From: an uncultured Rikenellaceae bacterium
GTDB taxonomy: Bacteria; Bacteroidota; Bacteroidia; Bacteroidales; Rikenellaceae
Length of the DNA: 45,723 bases
Reading direction: 5' to 3'
Assembly: GCA_947040435.1 (NCBI GenBank)
Contig: CAMRBL010000007.1
Span: 1 to 45,723, forward strand
Below, one piece after another: positions 18,160 to 27,300 of this stretch (its first letter is position 1; every line of letters begins with the position of its first letter). The translations under genes were made by a program, and so were the position numbers. The notes under the pieces were generated by a model. That model ran no database searches and was not told the DNA's origin. It saw only the letters and a list, made by a program, of their open reading frames with translations.

Positions 18160-18735
18160 CTAGGGTAGAATGTCAGTGTGGTCTGTGATGAATCGACACA
18201 ACTGCTCTCTCGCTCTATGGATTTGAGTCTTAACTGTACCCATAGGTAGTTGGAGCTTCTCTGCAATCTCTTCATAGGTGAGCTCCTTGAAGAATCTAAG
18301 CTCTATTAGTGTCCTATATTTGGGTTTCATCTTAACTAAAAAGGAGTCTAATTGTCTGCGTTGTTGTGCTCTAATATAGTGCTCTTCAGGGTTAGGCGCT
18401 AGGTATATACCATCATGTAGATTAATGTTGTCAATAGGTAGAACTTCTCGGCGTTTGCGAATGTAATCTATAAATGTATTGCGGGCAATAGTGTAGAGCC
18501 ACTGCCCAAATGTATAGGTCTTGTTGTATTTATGCATATTCAAATAGACCTTGACAAAAGTCTCTTGTAGAAGATCATCAGTGTCATCTATATTGCCAAA
18601 AGTTTTCTGTAAATATAATTTCCTTATAGAGTCTCTATAACGATTAAATAGGTGCTCAAAGGCGATGTTGTCTCCCTCGAGCACAAGTAATACCAACTTT
18701 TGATCATCGTATGTTATATATCGCTCTATCTCCAT
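18160..18735 (-). CDS. ECF-type RNA polymerase sigma-70 factor
   Basis: This 191-residue protein has only sigma regions 2 and 4. Region 2 (about 20-95) has HLFNRYRDSIRKLYLQ, DTDDLLQETFVKVYLNM, and the -10-binding FGQWLYTIARNTFIDYIRKRR. Region 4 (about 125-185) has KYRTLIELRFFKELTYEEIA and the helix-turn-helix MGTVKTQIHRAREQL. These are hallmarks of extracytoplasmic-function sigma factors. No anti-sigma factor gene is adjacent, unlike the FecI/FecR type. Its start overlaps the end of the upstream glycosyltransferase gene by 10 bases, so translation is probably coupled. Confidence 0.95.
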   Translation of the reverse strand: MEIERYITYDDQKLVLLVLEGDNIAFEHLFNRYRDSIRKLYLQKTFGNIDDTDDLLQETFVKVYLNMHKYNKTYTFGQWLYTIARNTFIDYIRKRREVLPIDNINLHDGIYLAPNPEEHYIRAQQRRQLDSFLVKMKPKYRTLIELRFFKELTYEEIAEKLQLPMGTVKTQIHRAREQLCRFITDHTDILP

Positions 18736-19901
18736 ATGCTTCTTATAGGTCTAGTTAATCGGTGAATGTACATGATAAGACTATCTATAGGGTATATTAT
18801 GTCGTGTAGTGGTAGTGCAGATAAAATGTGTGACTCCCCAAATTTGCGAGAAATTATATTGAGCGTTACCATAACAGTGATTATTCTTATGATAGCAACT
18901 CCAATAACAGCAAGTTTTAGTGGTAAGGGTAGAAAAACTACTCCTATGAGTATAGATATGAAAAATATAGAGCGGATTAGTCGTTCTGAAATAATTGAAA
19001 ATTTAAGACCTTTAGGGAAGAACTTAAATGTATAGTCAATGTATCTACGTGCTGCTCTGCATGACGACAGATCTCCACAAAGAGACTCTACTACAAGTGA
19101 ATTCTTCGTTATGAGTACAGAAGTATTGCTTGGTGTTGCTATTTTTTGGAGAAATAGATCATTTTCGCCAATATTCATATTCAAAAAGTTAAAACCATTA
19201 GCTTTGAAATATAGATCTTTTCTAAAAGCAAGGTTGTTTGTGTAGCCTTTGTATGGCTTGCCATTTATCGCCGAGGATAAGCATCTCATTGCAGATAGAA
19301 CTCTAGTTAGTCTAACTAGCTTTGTGATAAAAGAGTTATCTTCTCTCTCAACTCCTGTATAGCCTAAGATTACGTCCGACTTGCTGAAGGCATTGATAAA
19401 TTCCGCTAACCAAAACTCAGATAATGGTCGAGATTGTGTCGTTGTTAGTAGTATGTTGTTCGTTGTTGCACACTTAATTCCCACGTTTAATGCCATCTTG
19501 TTGCTAATGGGGAATTTTGGGTTGTGGGTGAAGCTGGTTACAATAAGGTGTGAATAGAGCTTTTTTAGGGACTCTAATAGGTCTGATACTTCAGTGTCCT
19601 CTCCCATATCAATGGCAATTACCTCAAATTTAGTGCACTTTTGAGCTAAGATGAGTGGAAGGATCCTCTCTACCCAGTATAGATTGTTTCTTACAACAAT
19701 AATGACAGATAGTGACTCCTTCTCTCGTATACTAGGTTTTTCCCTTTTTGACCTCTTAATTATAGTGATGTAATAGTAGAGGTAGTAGTATATTTGAATA
19801 ATAAAAGTAATTCCAATGAGTGCAATAATACCATAAGTATATGCACTATTTCCCTCTATGCTAGCTGTAAATTGATTATATAAAAGTACAAACTTGGTCA
19901 C
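18726..19901 (-). CDS. Membrane-bound GT2-like glycosyltransferase lacking the usual DxD
   Basis: This 391-residue protein has an N-terminal membrane helix (about 22-48), a GT-A domain (about 62-290) starting SLSVIIVVRN, and two or three C-terminal helices (about 305-350). It matches the architecture of Bacteroidota family-2 glycosyltransferases, including KMALNVGIKCA, the GKPYKGYTNNLAFRK-like acceptor block and the GENDLFL block. At the place of the canonical TDADC/DxD (after NILL) it reads TTTQSRP (residues 153-159), so both metal-binding aspartates are absent. It may use another ligand set or be non-catalytic. The gene ends within the start of the ECF sigma factor gene. Confidence 0.85.
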   Translation of the reverse strand: MTKFVLLYNQFTASIEGNSAYTYGIIALIGITFIIQIYYYLYYYITIIKRSKREKPSIREKESLSVIIVVRNNLYWVERILPLILAQKCTKFEVIAIDMGEDTEVSDLLESLKKLYSHLIVTSFTHNPKFPISNKMALNVGIKCATTNNILLTTTQSRPLSEFWLAEFINAFSKSDVILGYTGVEREDNSFITKLVRLTRVLSAMRCLSSAINGKPYKGYTNNLAFRKDLYFKANGFNFLNMNIGENDLFLQKIATPSNTSVLITKNSLVVESLCGDLSSCRAARRYIDYTFKFFPKGLKFSIISERLIRSIFFISILIGVVFLPLPLKLAVIGVAIIRIITVMVTLNIISRKFGESHILSALPLHDIIYPIDSLIMYIHRLTRPIRSIWR

Positions 19902-19942
19902 ACCTACTAATTTTTAAAATATAAACCCTAAGATAACAAATA

Positions 19943-19977
19943 CAAAGGTAGTCAATAATATCTTAACGATATGCAAA
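19943..19977 (-). promoter_or_regulatory. Promoter of the glycosyltransferase-sigma factor operon
   Basis: Minus-strand TTTG (19974-19977), 23 bases, then a perfect -7 box TACCTTTG (19943-19950). Predicted leader is about 35 bases to the ATG at 19901. Confidence 0.55.
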
Positions 19978-19994
19978 ATTTATAAAATAATATG

Positions 19995-20002
19995 TACATT
20001 TG
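19995..20002 (+). promoter_or_regulatory. -7 promoter element directly before tgt
   Basis: TACATTTG matches TAnnTTTG exactly and ends 5 bases before the tgt ATG at 20008, so the predicted transcription start falls at or next to the start codon. No clear -33 box is seen at the usual distance. It is divergent from the glycosyltransferase promoter. Confidence 0.5.
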
Positions 20003-20007
20003 CAGAT

Positions 20008-21138
20008 ATGAAATTTGATTTACAATATACAGCAAGTGGCTCTGAAGCACGAGCAGGTGTGGTCACAACAGATCACGGGGTTATTCATACCCCAATTTTT
20101 ATGCCAGTTGGTACGGCTGCAACAGTTAAAGGCATATATCACAGAGATTTAGAAGAGGATGCACAAGCGGAAATTATTCTAGCAAATACATATCACCTAT
20201 ACCTAAGACCCGGACGTGAGGTGTTAGAGATGGCGGGTGGTGTGCACAGGTTCTCAAATTGGAAACTTCCTCTGCTTACTGATAGTGGAGGCTTTCAGGT
20301 CTTTTCTTTGGCTAAACGTAGGAAACTTAATGAAGAGGGGTGTCAGTTTGCATCTCATATTGATGGCTCAAAACATCTGTTTACTCCCGAAAATGTTATA
20401 GATACACAACGTATTATCGGAGCAGATATAATGATGGCTTTCGATGAGTGCCCTCCTGGTGACGCTCCTTTCGATTATGCTTCTAAATCGCTAGATCTAA
20501 CTCATAGATGGCTCGATAGATGCTTTAATCAGTACGGGAAAAGTGCTCAGAAATATGGACATTATCAATCTCTATTCCCTATCGTACAAGGGTGTGCATA
20601 CCCTAAGCTAAGAGAGAAGTCGGCAGAGTTTGTACAGCAATTTAACGCAGATGGATATGCAATTGGAGGGTTGGCTGTTGGTGAACCTGCACCAGTTATG
20701 TATGAGATGATTGAGGTTGTAAATGCCGTGCTGCCCAAGGATAAGCCAAGGTACCTTATGGGAGTAGGAACTCCTATAAATATACTCGAGGCAATTGATA
20801 GAGGAGTCGATATGTTTGACTGTGTTATGCCAACAAGAAATGGTCGAAATGGAATGTTGTTCACTAGTGAAGGTACAATAAATATAAAAAATCTAAAGTG
20901 GAGGGATGACTTCTCGCCAATTGACCCCAATGGAACAAGTTTCGTTGACAGAACATATACTAAAGCATACCTTCGACATTTAAATGTATGCGGTGAGATG
21001 CTAGCAGCACAAATATCATCTCTTCATAATATAGCGTTCTATGTATGGCTCGTAAAAGAGGCTAGAAGAAGGATACTGGATAATACATTCGCGCAGTGGA
21101 AGCCGATGATGATTGAAAAATTATCCAGAAAATTATAA
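20008..21138 (+). CDS. tgt: Queuine tRNA-ribosyltransferase (tRNA-guanine transglycosylase)
   Basis: This 376-residue protein has the family's usual length and starts MKFDLQYTASGSEARAG. It replaces G34 of GUN-anticodon tRNAs with a queuine precursor. Motifs include TPIFMPVGT, TDSGGFQVFSL with the catalytic Asp, GGLAVGEP, the PRYLMGVGTPINILEA block and GVDMFDCVMPTRNGR with the nucleophilic Asp. Near the C-terminus, the zinc-binding CxCxxC is replaced: where other Tgt enzymes have PECDCYTC, this one reads PNGTSFVD (residues 307-314), although the fourth ligand His340 is kept at the expected spacing. Function probably remains, as catalytic residues are intact. lptG follows after 37 bases. Confidence 0.96.
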   Translation: MKFDLQYTASGSEARAGVVTTDHGVIHTPIFMPVGTAATVKGIYHRDLEEDAQAEIILANTYHLYLRPGREVLEMAGGVHRFSNWKLPLLTDSGGFQVFSLAKRRKLNEEGCQFASHIDGSKHLFTPENVIDTQRIIGADIMMAFDECPPGDAPFDYASKSLDLTHRWLDRCFNQYGKSAQKYGHYQSLFPIVQGCAYPKLREKSAEFVQQFNADGYAIGGLAVGEPAPVMYEMIEVVNAVLPKDKPRYLMGVGTPINILEAIDRGVDMFDCVMPTRNGRNGMLFTSEGTINIKNLKWRDDFSPIDPNGTSFVDRTYTKAYLRHLNVCGEMLAAQISSLHNIAFYVWLVKEARRRILDNTFAQWKPMMIEKLSRKL

Positions 21139-21175
21139 ATAATAGATTCAAAAACCAACTCTTATAAGGAAGAAT

Positions 21176-22276
21176 ATGAAATTTAAATTCCCCGGATTAA
21201 AGATATTAGACATATATATAATGAAAAAGTTCTTAGGTACATACCTATTTGCTATCTTATTATTTATAGTTGTTTTTGTTGTGTTTGATGCAGTAGAGAG
21301 GATGGATAGTTTTATTAAATATAAGGCTACTCTATCAGATATTATATTTGAATACTACGCAAATTATGTGCCATTTTTCATAAACCAGTTCAGTGGGCTA
21401 TTTACATTTATTTCAGTAGTATTCTTTACATCTAAACTGGCTTACAAAACGGAAATTATTGCGATACTTTCTAGTGGAATTAGCTTCAGACGGTTGGCAT
21501 GGCCTTATTTTCTCTCTGCGTTTATAATAACTATGGTGTCACTAATGCTGAATTTAACATTTATTCCAGGGGCAAATGAAAAACGCTTTGAGTTTTATAA
21601 TACATATATAAAACCTATGGCTAATAGTCAGTTTGAAGCAGAGATATATAGACAAATTACTCCAGGTGTATTTGTTGTTATTCGGAACTACTCAAAGGAT
21701 GAGGGGACAGCCTCTTTCCTTGCAATTGAGACTTTTGATAAGAGTACAATGGTTAACTCAATAGAGGCGTCTGATGTGACATTTGATGAGGAGACTAAGC
21801 GATGGAAAGCAAGGAAATATATAACTAAAAACTTTGTTGATGGAGAGGAGTCGTTTGAAATTAAATCAGATTTGGACACACTTATTAACCTAACTTCCGA
21901 TGAGTTGGGAAGGGTAGATCAGTTAGTTCAAACGATGAATATAGGTAGGCTTGGTGCATTTATTAAACAGCAAAAAGCGAAGGGATCTGACATGTTGCAG
22001 GTTTTTGAGGTAGAGAAACATAAACGGTATTCATACCCTATATCGACATTTATTCTTACGATTATTGGGCTATCGCTCTCTTCTCGTAAAGTTAGAGGGG
22101 GTACGGGATTGCATATTGGTATAGGAGTAGGATTGTGCTTCTCATATATATTGTGTGCTCGTTTTGCGGAGGAGTTTGCTAAAAGTGGTGCTCTTCCTGC
22201 TGTAATATCTGTTTGGATTCCGAATATTATCTATTCTGTAATTGCAATATACTTATACATAAAAGCCCCAAAGTAG
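21176..22276 (+). CDS. lptG: LptF/LptG family LPS export permease
   Basis: This 366-residue YjgP/YjgQ protein has an N-terminal KILDIYIMKKFLGTYLFAILLF helix characteristic of the family. A second and third helix lie in the first 110 residues (LFTFISVVFFTSKLAYKTEIIAILSSGISFRRLAWPY). A periplasmic beta-jellyroll follows (about 125-265). Three C-terminal helices end in the GLSLSSRKVRGGTGLHIGIGVGL-type block. In the LptB2FG transporter this subunit helps move lipopolysaccharide from the inner membrane to the LptC-A-D bridge. LptF versus LptG cannot be decided with full confidence. It is in the tgt operon, an arrangement common in the phylum. Confidence 0.88.
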   Translation: MKFKFPGLKILDIYIMKKFLGTYLFAILLFIVVFVVFDAVERMDSFIKYKATLSDIIFEYYANYVPFFINQFSGLFTFISVVFFTSKLAYKTEIIAILSSGISFRRLAWPYFLSAFIITMVSLMLNLTFIPGANEKRFEFYNTYIKPMANSQFEAEIYRQITPGVFVVIRNYSKDEGTASFLAIETFDKSTMVNSIEASDVTFDEETKRWKARKYITKNFVDGEESFEIKSDLDTLINLTSDELGRVDQLVQTMNIGRLGAFIKQQKAKGSDMLQVFEVEKHKRYSYPISTFILTIIGLSLSSRKVRGGTGLHIGIGVGLCFSYILCARFAEEFAKSGALPAVISVWIPNIIYSVIAIYLYIKAPK

Positions 22277-22280
22277 AGTG

Positions 22281-22395
22281 TTCTGTCAAGTACCTCAGTT
22301 CACTGCGACCACGCAGTGCCGCCCGCATAGGGCAGTTCTGTCAAGTACCTCAGTTCACTGCGATCACGCAGTGCCGCCCGCATAGGGCAGTTCTG
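22281..22395. repeat. Tandem REP-like repeat, two near-identical 55-bp units
   Basis: Units at 22281-22335 and 22336-22390 differ by a single base (GCGACCACG versus GCGATCACG). Each begins TTCTGTCAAGTACCTCAGTT, contains the palindrome CACTGCG-ATCA-CGCAGTG, and ends with the small hairpin GCCCGCATAGGGC. They lie right after lptG. Near identity suggests a recent duplication. Confidence 0.9.
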
Positions 22396-22426
22396 ATAAA
22401 CTCAATAGTGGCTACTTATAATAAAC

Positions 22427-22478
22427 AAGATAGCGTTACAAACCGAATTTCAAGTGGTTTGCAACGCTATCTTTTTTT
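22427..22478. terminator. Terminator between lptG and the DUF3472 gene
   Basis: AAGATAGCGTTACAAACC (22427-22444) pairs with GGTTTGCAACGCTATCTT (22456-22473), with one mismatch, followed by TTTTT. It serves the plus strand well and the convergent minus-strand gene moderately. It sits between two blocks of REP-like repeats. Confidence 0.92.
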
Positions 22479-22492
22479 GTAAAGTTGAATTA

Positions 22493-22536
22493 GTTCACTG
22501 CGATCACGCAGTGCCGCCCGCATAGGACAGTTCTCT
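22493..22536 (+). repeat. Single REP-like repeat copy
   Basis: One further copy of the unit (GTTCACTGCGATCACGCAGT then GCCGCCCGCATAGGACAGTT) lies beyond the terminator and close to the 3' end of the DUF3472 gene. Confidence 0.85.
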
Positions 22537-22552
22537 CAAACTCAATACAGTA

Positions 22553-23818
22553 CTATAAATCTTTATTTACATCAATTTGAGGCTTCTTGTTCGTAGCTTC
22601 ACGTGTGAATTTCGTTCCATACTTAGTTGGTGTGTTGAAGAATCCTCCATTTTGTAGATAGAATGCTCCATCTTTAACGCCTCCAGCATAATCCATACGA
22701 ACACCAGCACTAGCTGTTGCATCACAAGTGAATCCTCCCTCTGTTAGTTCAATCCACTCTCCAGAAGTAGTGCGAGCCCACTGATTAGAGAATAATACTG
22801 AACGTCCTAAGTAACCTTGAGATGGTGCGAAGTTCTCTAGGAAAGAGTGTGCTCCAGTATACCATGTATGTGTCTTAGGTCTCTTGAATGATGCGATTAT
22901 ATCCCACTCTTGGCTCTCTGGATTGAAGAACCATGCAGTGTATGTTGTGCTTTTGTCTTCATTTGGATGCACACGTGTAAGAATCTTGTATGTCTCAGCT
23001 GCTTTCCAGTTGTATCTGCGGAAACTTTGACCACCTGATCCCTCATTTCCAAACTCGCCAACGTTTACGTCAGGTCCTTTCTCTAGTAGTACAACTTGTT
23101 GGTCAAGAGGAATTGACTTAGGATTGTCGGTTGAAAATGGACTCCATACAGAGAATAATATTCTACGTTCTGTTTTGCTGTTAACCTGAATTCCGCAGTA
23201 TCCCTCACCAAAACCATTGGTCATAAAGTAACTTCCGATCTTATCTTCACCCTCAGGAATAGTAATCTCATTGTAAAAGTATTCAACGTCCTCTTTAGGT
23301 AATGTGTATTTCATATGTACTGAAGGTCCACGTAGTCCCCAATATGGAGTGAAGTTGCGGACAAATGCTAAAGGTTCTTTGGCTGCTTCTCCGTCAATTA
23401 ACCACTCTATAGCTTTAGGGTTTTGAGACTCTAAGAATTTCATGTCAATACGTATATATCCAGCCTCTTTTACATCAATTTTGCCAACAAAGAGAGGCAT
23501 CTCACTATTTTCGTTAAGTTTTACTTTGAAACTCTTTTTTCCTACAATAATCTCTAGTTTTGTCTCAGCTTTTACCGCTTCAGACTTTAGATATAAGTTT
23601 AAAGAGCCAATAGTTGACACTTTGAACCATGAAGAGAGTGTGATCTCCTTATCATTAGTCTCAGATCCTTTAATCTCACTCCTCTGTGTAACGTATGTAT
23701 TGCCATCTATTGGGATTGATACCGCTTGTTCTGAAGCGGTGGGTATGGGTTGACAAAAAGTCATTGCTGATGCTAGTAGTGTTATAAGCACCATTTTCAT
23801 AGTTGTTTTTGCTTTCAT
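22553..23818 (-). CDS. Secreted DUF3472 domain protein (with N-terminal DUF5077-like region)
   Basis: This 421-residue protein has a Sec-type signal (MKAKTTMKMVLITLLASAMTF). The N-terminal region (about 30-150) resembles the DUF5077 beta-sandwich (SIPIDGNTYVT, PKAIEWLIDG). The main domain (about 155-400) has the DUF3472 pattern HMKYTLP, YFMTNGFGEGYCGIQVNS, RILFSVWSP, YTAWFFNP, ASFKRPKTHTWYTGAHSFLENF and RSVLFSNQWARTTSGEW. DUF3472 proteins are secreted or surface beta-sandwich proteins often found near glycan-degrading genes in Bacteroidota; no activity is established to my knowledge. A weak -7 box (minus-strand TACCTTTA, 23859-23866) lies upstream. It is alone on its strand here. Confidence 0.85.
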   Translation of the reverse strand: MKAKTTMKMVLITLLASAMTFCQPIPTASEQAVSIPIDGNTYVTQRSEIKGSETNDKEITLSSWFKVSTIGSLNLYLKSEAVKAETKLEIIVGKKSFKVKLNENSEMPLFVGKIDVKEAGYIRIDMKFLESQNPKAIEWLIDGEAAKEPLAFVRNFTPYWGLRGPSVHMKYTLPKEDVEYFYNEITIPEGEDKIGSYFMTNGFGEGYCGIQVNSKTERRILFSVWSPFSTDNPKSIPLDQQVVLLEKGPDVNVGEFGNEGSGGQSFRRYNWKAAETYKILTRVHPNEDKSTTYTAWFFNPESQEWDIIASFKRPKTHTWYTGAHSFLENFAPSQGYLGRSVLFSNQWARTTSGEWIELTEGGFTCDATASAGVRMDYAGGVKDGAFYLQNGGFFNTPTKYGTKFTREATNKKPQIDVNKDL

Positions 23819-24300
23819 TTTTATTTATTTTAAAGTTATAATTTTGCACATTCAATCGTAAAGGTAGTAATTTTAATCTTATTTTGTAGTAGTAAGTATA
23901 CTATTTAATAGCCATTTCACAAATTATCATAGAATGTTTAACATGTATATGATAATTGAAAATTTGAGGGTGGTATTGTTGTAATGTGAAATGAATGATT
24001 CCTAAATCTTAAATTGTATTTTTACAATTACTGGCATTAATGTAATTAATATTACAAAACTATTGCGGTGTTTTCTATACCTTAAGTTGAGATAGTCAAT
24101 CATATGCGTCATTATCATTAATATTTGAGATTTATTTTTGTTTTATTAAAAAAAATGTATCTTTGTCACTTAGGATTACTAAATAAAAGTATTGTATTAT
24201 TTATTACAAATTAATTAATTTTAATTGTAAATCGTAACTACGATAACGTAACCCTTTGTTAGTTAAGTATTTATAATATTAATTTAATCATATATTAAAG
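23819..24300. other. Long AT-rich intergenic region upstream of the giant gene, no gene seen
   Basis: This 482-base spacer holds a weak -7 box for the DUF3472 gene (minus) and the promoter of the giant gene (24137-24165, plus), whose leader would be about 130 bases of very AT-rich sequence. I saw no open frame, repeat or convincing RNA fold. Confidence 0.6.
24137..24165 (+). promoter_or_regulatory. Promoter of the giant 2234-residue protein gene
   Basis: TTTG (24137-24140), 17 bases, then a perfect -7 box TATCTTTG (24158-24165). The transcription start would be near 24172, leaving a leader of about 130 bases before the ATG at 24301. Confidence 0.6.
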
Positions 24301-27300
24301 ATGAAAATTGTAGGTGAGCCAAAGGCATTTCTAAGCAGCGAAGCTTTACAGTTACTTGACCTTTATAGAAATTTAGGTGAACGTGCTGATATATTTTTAC
24401 CAAGGCATATTTTTGACAATTTAACAAGTTTTGTCAATCTATGCATGGAGGAGCCAAATGATCCAGCAAAACAACAAGCTGAGATCAATAAGTATTTACT
24501 CCGCTTTAGAGAGGATATACCTGGGTATGTCGATGTTTCTCTAATGTTAATGCCGCATAATAATTCAAAGGCATTTGAACTTAGTAGCAAGCGTGGAGAG
24601 TTTATTAAAAGAATCGGTGCTCTTGTGGACACGGATAGCACACGCGCAGAACTGAAAAAAATACTTACAAACATAAAAAATACGCACGACTTCTCAGTTG
24701 GTACGCCTCCTGTTAATAGCTCGCATATTGACTTTATGTCTCAAGTACAGTTGGGTGGATACGTAAGAGATATGCGTAAATATCGTGACGTTGTAGGTGT
24801 AACGGGCGATATTAATGAAGCGCACTGGAACTATATGATGGATACTTTGGAGCAGATGATTAGCCAAAGTACACACTATACTACAAACGCTGAAAAAACA
24901 GACTTCCTAAATAGAAGCCGTTGGACTGTAAATTTCAAGGGGTTGAACGGTATGATTCGTACCGTTGTTTCGGGAAATGCTGATAAAGCAGTGCAGCTCC
25001 TAAAAGGTGACGTATTTAGTGCGGCATCGGTTGTAGTTATGGATTCGCCTCAGCCTGAAGAGTTGTTTGAGAGAATGGAAGCTGATACTACAAGTATATT
25101 TGTAGTTAAGGTGCGTCATGCTCGTATTAATCACTACTCGGGTGCTAAGTGGTTTCCTCTATTAACTCGTTTGGTAATTATTGATGACTCAAAAGAGTCT
25201 AGAAGCTCTAACACTTCTTTAGTGTTCTGTTTCCACAATGGTATAATCAAAACTCTAAATAAAGTTCATACTAAAAAATTAGGTTCTGCAGCTAATACGC
25301 AACTTAACCTAAGATTGATTCTTGAGAATGTAAACGCATCATTCCTTAGTGAATTCCGTGAGAAAATTGAGGCGCAAATCGTAATCTATTCGAAAGAGTT
25401 GGATTATATGCTTAAAGAGCAGACTGGTGATAGCAAAGATACTGATAAGCGTATCTCTCTATTCAAGTTAGATGCTTTCTCAAGACAAGTGGTTAAGGAT
25501 AGATACTCTTTAGAGAAGTTAAGAGATTTCGTTTTCTTCTTGGAGAATTGCCATAAGCCTGAGACTAAACAGGTCCAAACTCAAGAACTTATTGAGGAGT
25601 TTGAACTTAGAATGAACCAGTACTTTTACGGTAGTAATAAAAGTATTGACATCGTTACTATACTTGAAGGTGGTGGTCGTAACCAAATTAAAATCTTTGG
25701 TGATTACTTGAGAGGTCGTGAGTTCTCGAATCTAAGTAGTAAAATAAGATATGCTTGTAGATTAATTTTGGATATTATCCCGAGTTGCTATGAGCGTACA
25801 CTTAAAAATCACTTCCACAAAAACTTCGGAATTAACCTATTCCTAGAGAAATATAAGGAGTATCTTACTAAAAGTAGCCGTAATGCGGATAATAAAGGTA
25901 GATTCGAAAAATTCCTTATTGACCTAGGTATACGTGAAAAATACTTCGCATTGGGTGTTGAAGATCAAGATATAGTTAAGAGTTTCTTAGCTGCATTGGG
26001 TAACTTAGATCAAACTTCTGTTTCTGACTCTGTTCAAATGATTATTCGTGATCTATTGTTCAATCCAACCGGAAGACCTAAACCGTATATCATTTATAAT
26101 GGTGTGCAGGCTTGGGAGTATAAAGATCTACTTCCTGATGACTGTTTTGATGTTAATCCATTTGATATAGAGATTGAAAACCATGCGGACGGTCGTTTGG
26201 CTTATGATAGATTGATCGATAAATTGTTGAGAATTAAGAGCACATTAGCTCTATTTGATGACAGTGGATCTCTTTGGGATATGTTCTGTGAGAATACAAC
26301 TCTTATCATTAATGACCCAAATAACCCAACAGGTTATACTGATTTCAATAGCGAAGATATAAACAACTTCCTTAAATTCTTGAATGGTTCTAAGATCACT
26401 CTATTCTTAGATGAGGCATATGCTGAGAGTGTCAAGATTGAAGATAAAGAGATGCCGAAATGGAGAACCATCTCTAGATACATAATGAACAACATTAACG
26501 CCCAATCAACAATTAAGGCGATATCTTCTCTATCTACAACTAAAAACCTTGCTGCAACAGGTGAGCGTTTAGGTGCAGTTGCTACAACTCCAAGTGCTGC
26601 GGCATTTGCTACGTATGCACGTAAGTGTAATAGCGCGGAGCATGGTAATAACAACTCGTTACTTATGTTGAACAACTCTTTGGAGACTGCTCAAGTCGCA
26701 AAGAGTATTAAAGATAAAATTGAGTCTGAATTGCCTAAAAATGCTTCTCGTAGCAAGATCAAGAAGAGTATCATTGGCTTTATAAAGATGCAAATCGAGA
26801 AGACAGAACAATACAATAAGAAGAGTATCGCAACTCAACTACACAAAACAGCGTGTTTTGAGGGGTCACCTCTATATCTATTCCTTTTAGATGAGTTGGT
26901 GTCTCTTGATAAACTTGATGTATTGGGATTGCCAGATGACTTTAAATACAAGAGTGAGCCATTCTTTAGCTACTACCAAAATAAATTGGTTAAGAATCTA
27001 AATAGCTTCCGTGTAAACAAAAGTTTCCGTGAGGAGTCGTTGAAGCGTCTATCTTTAGCTAAGGGTATTGCGGGTCGTCTGATTACTGAGTTCGGTGCAG
27101 AGAGTTACATGACTGCGATAAACTCCGATGGTAGTTACTTGTTTAACTTCCAAATCACAACTTCACCAATATATGCTGACCTTGTGTGCTTCTGTACATT
27201 TATGGCTAAATATAAGGGTATCGCAACAGTGCCTTACTCTACGGGATTAGTTCGTTTTGCTGTGGGTGGCTATTTAGTAGCAGGTAAGCAGGGGTTAAAG

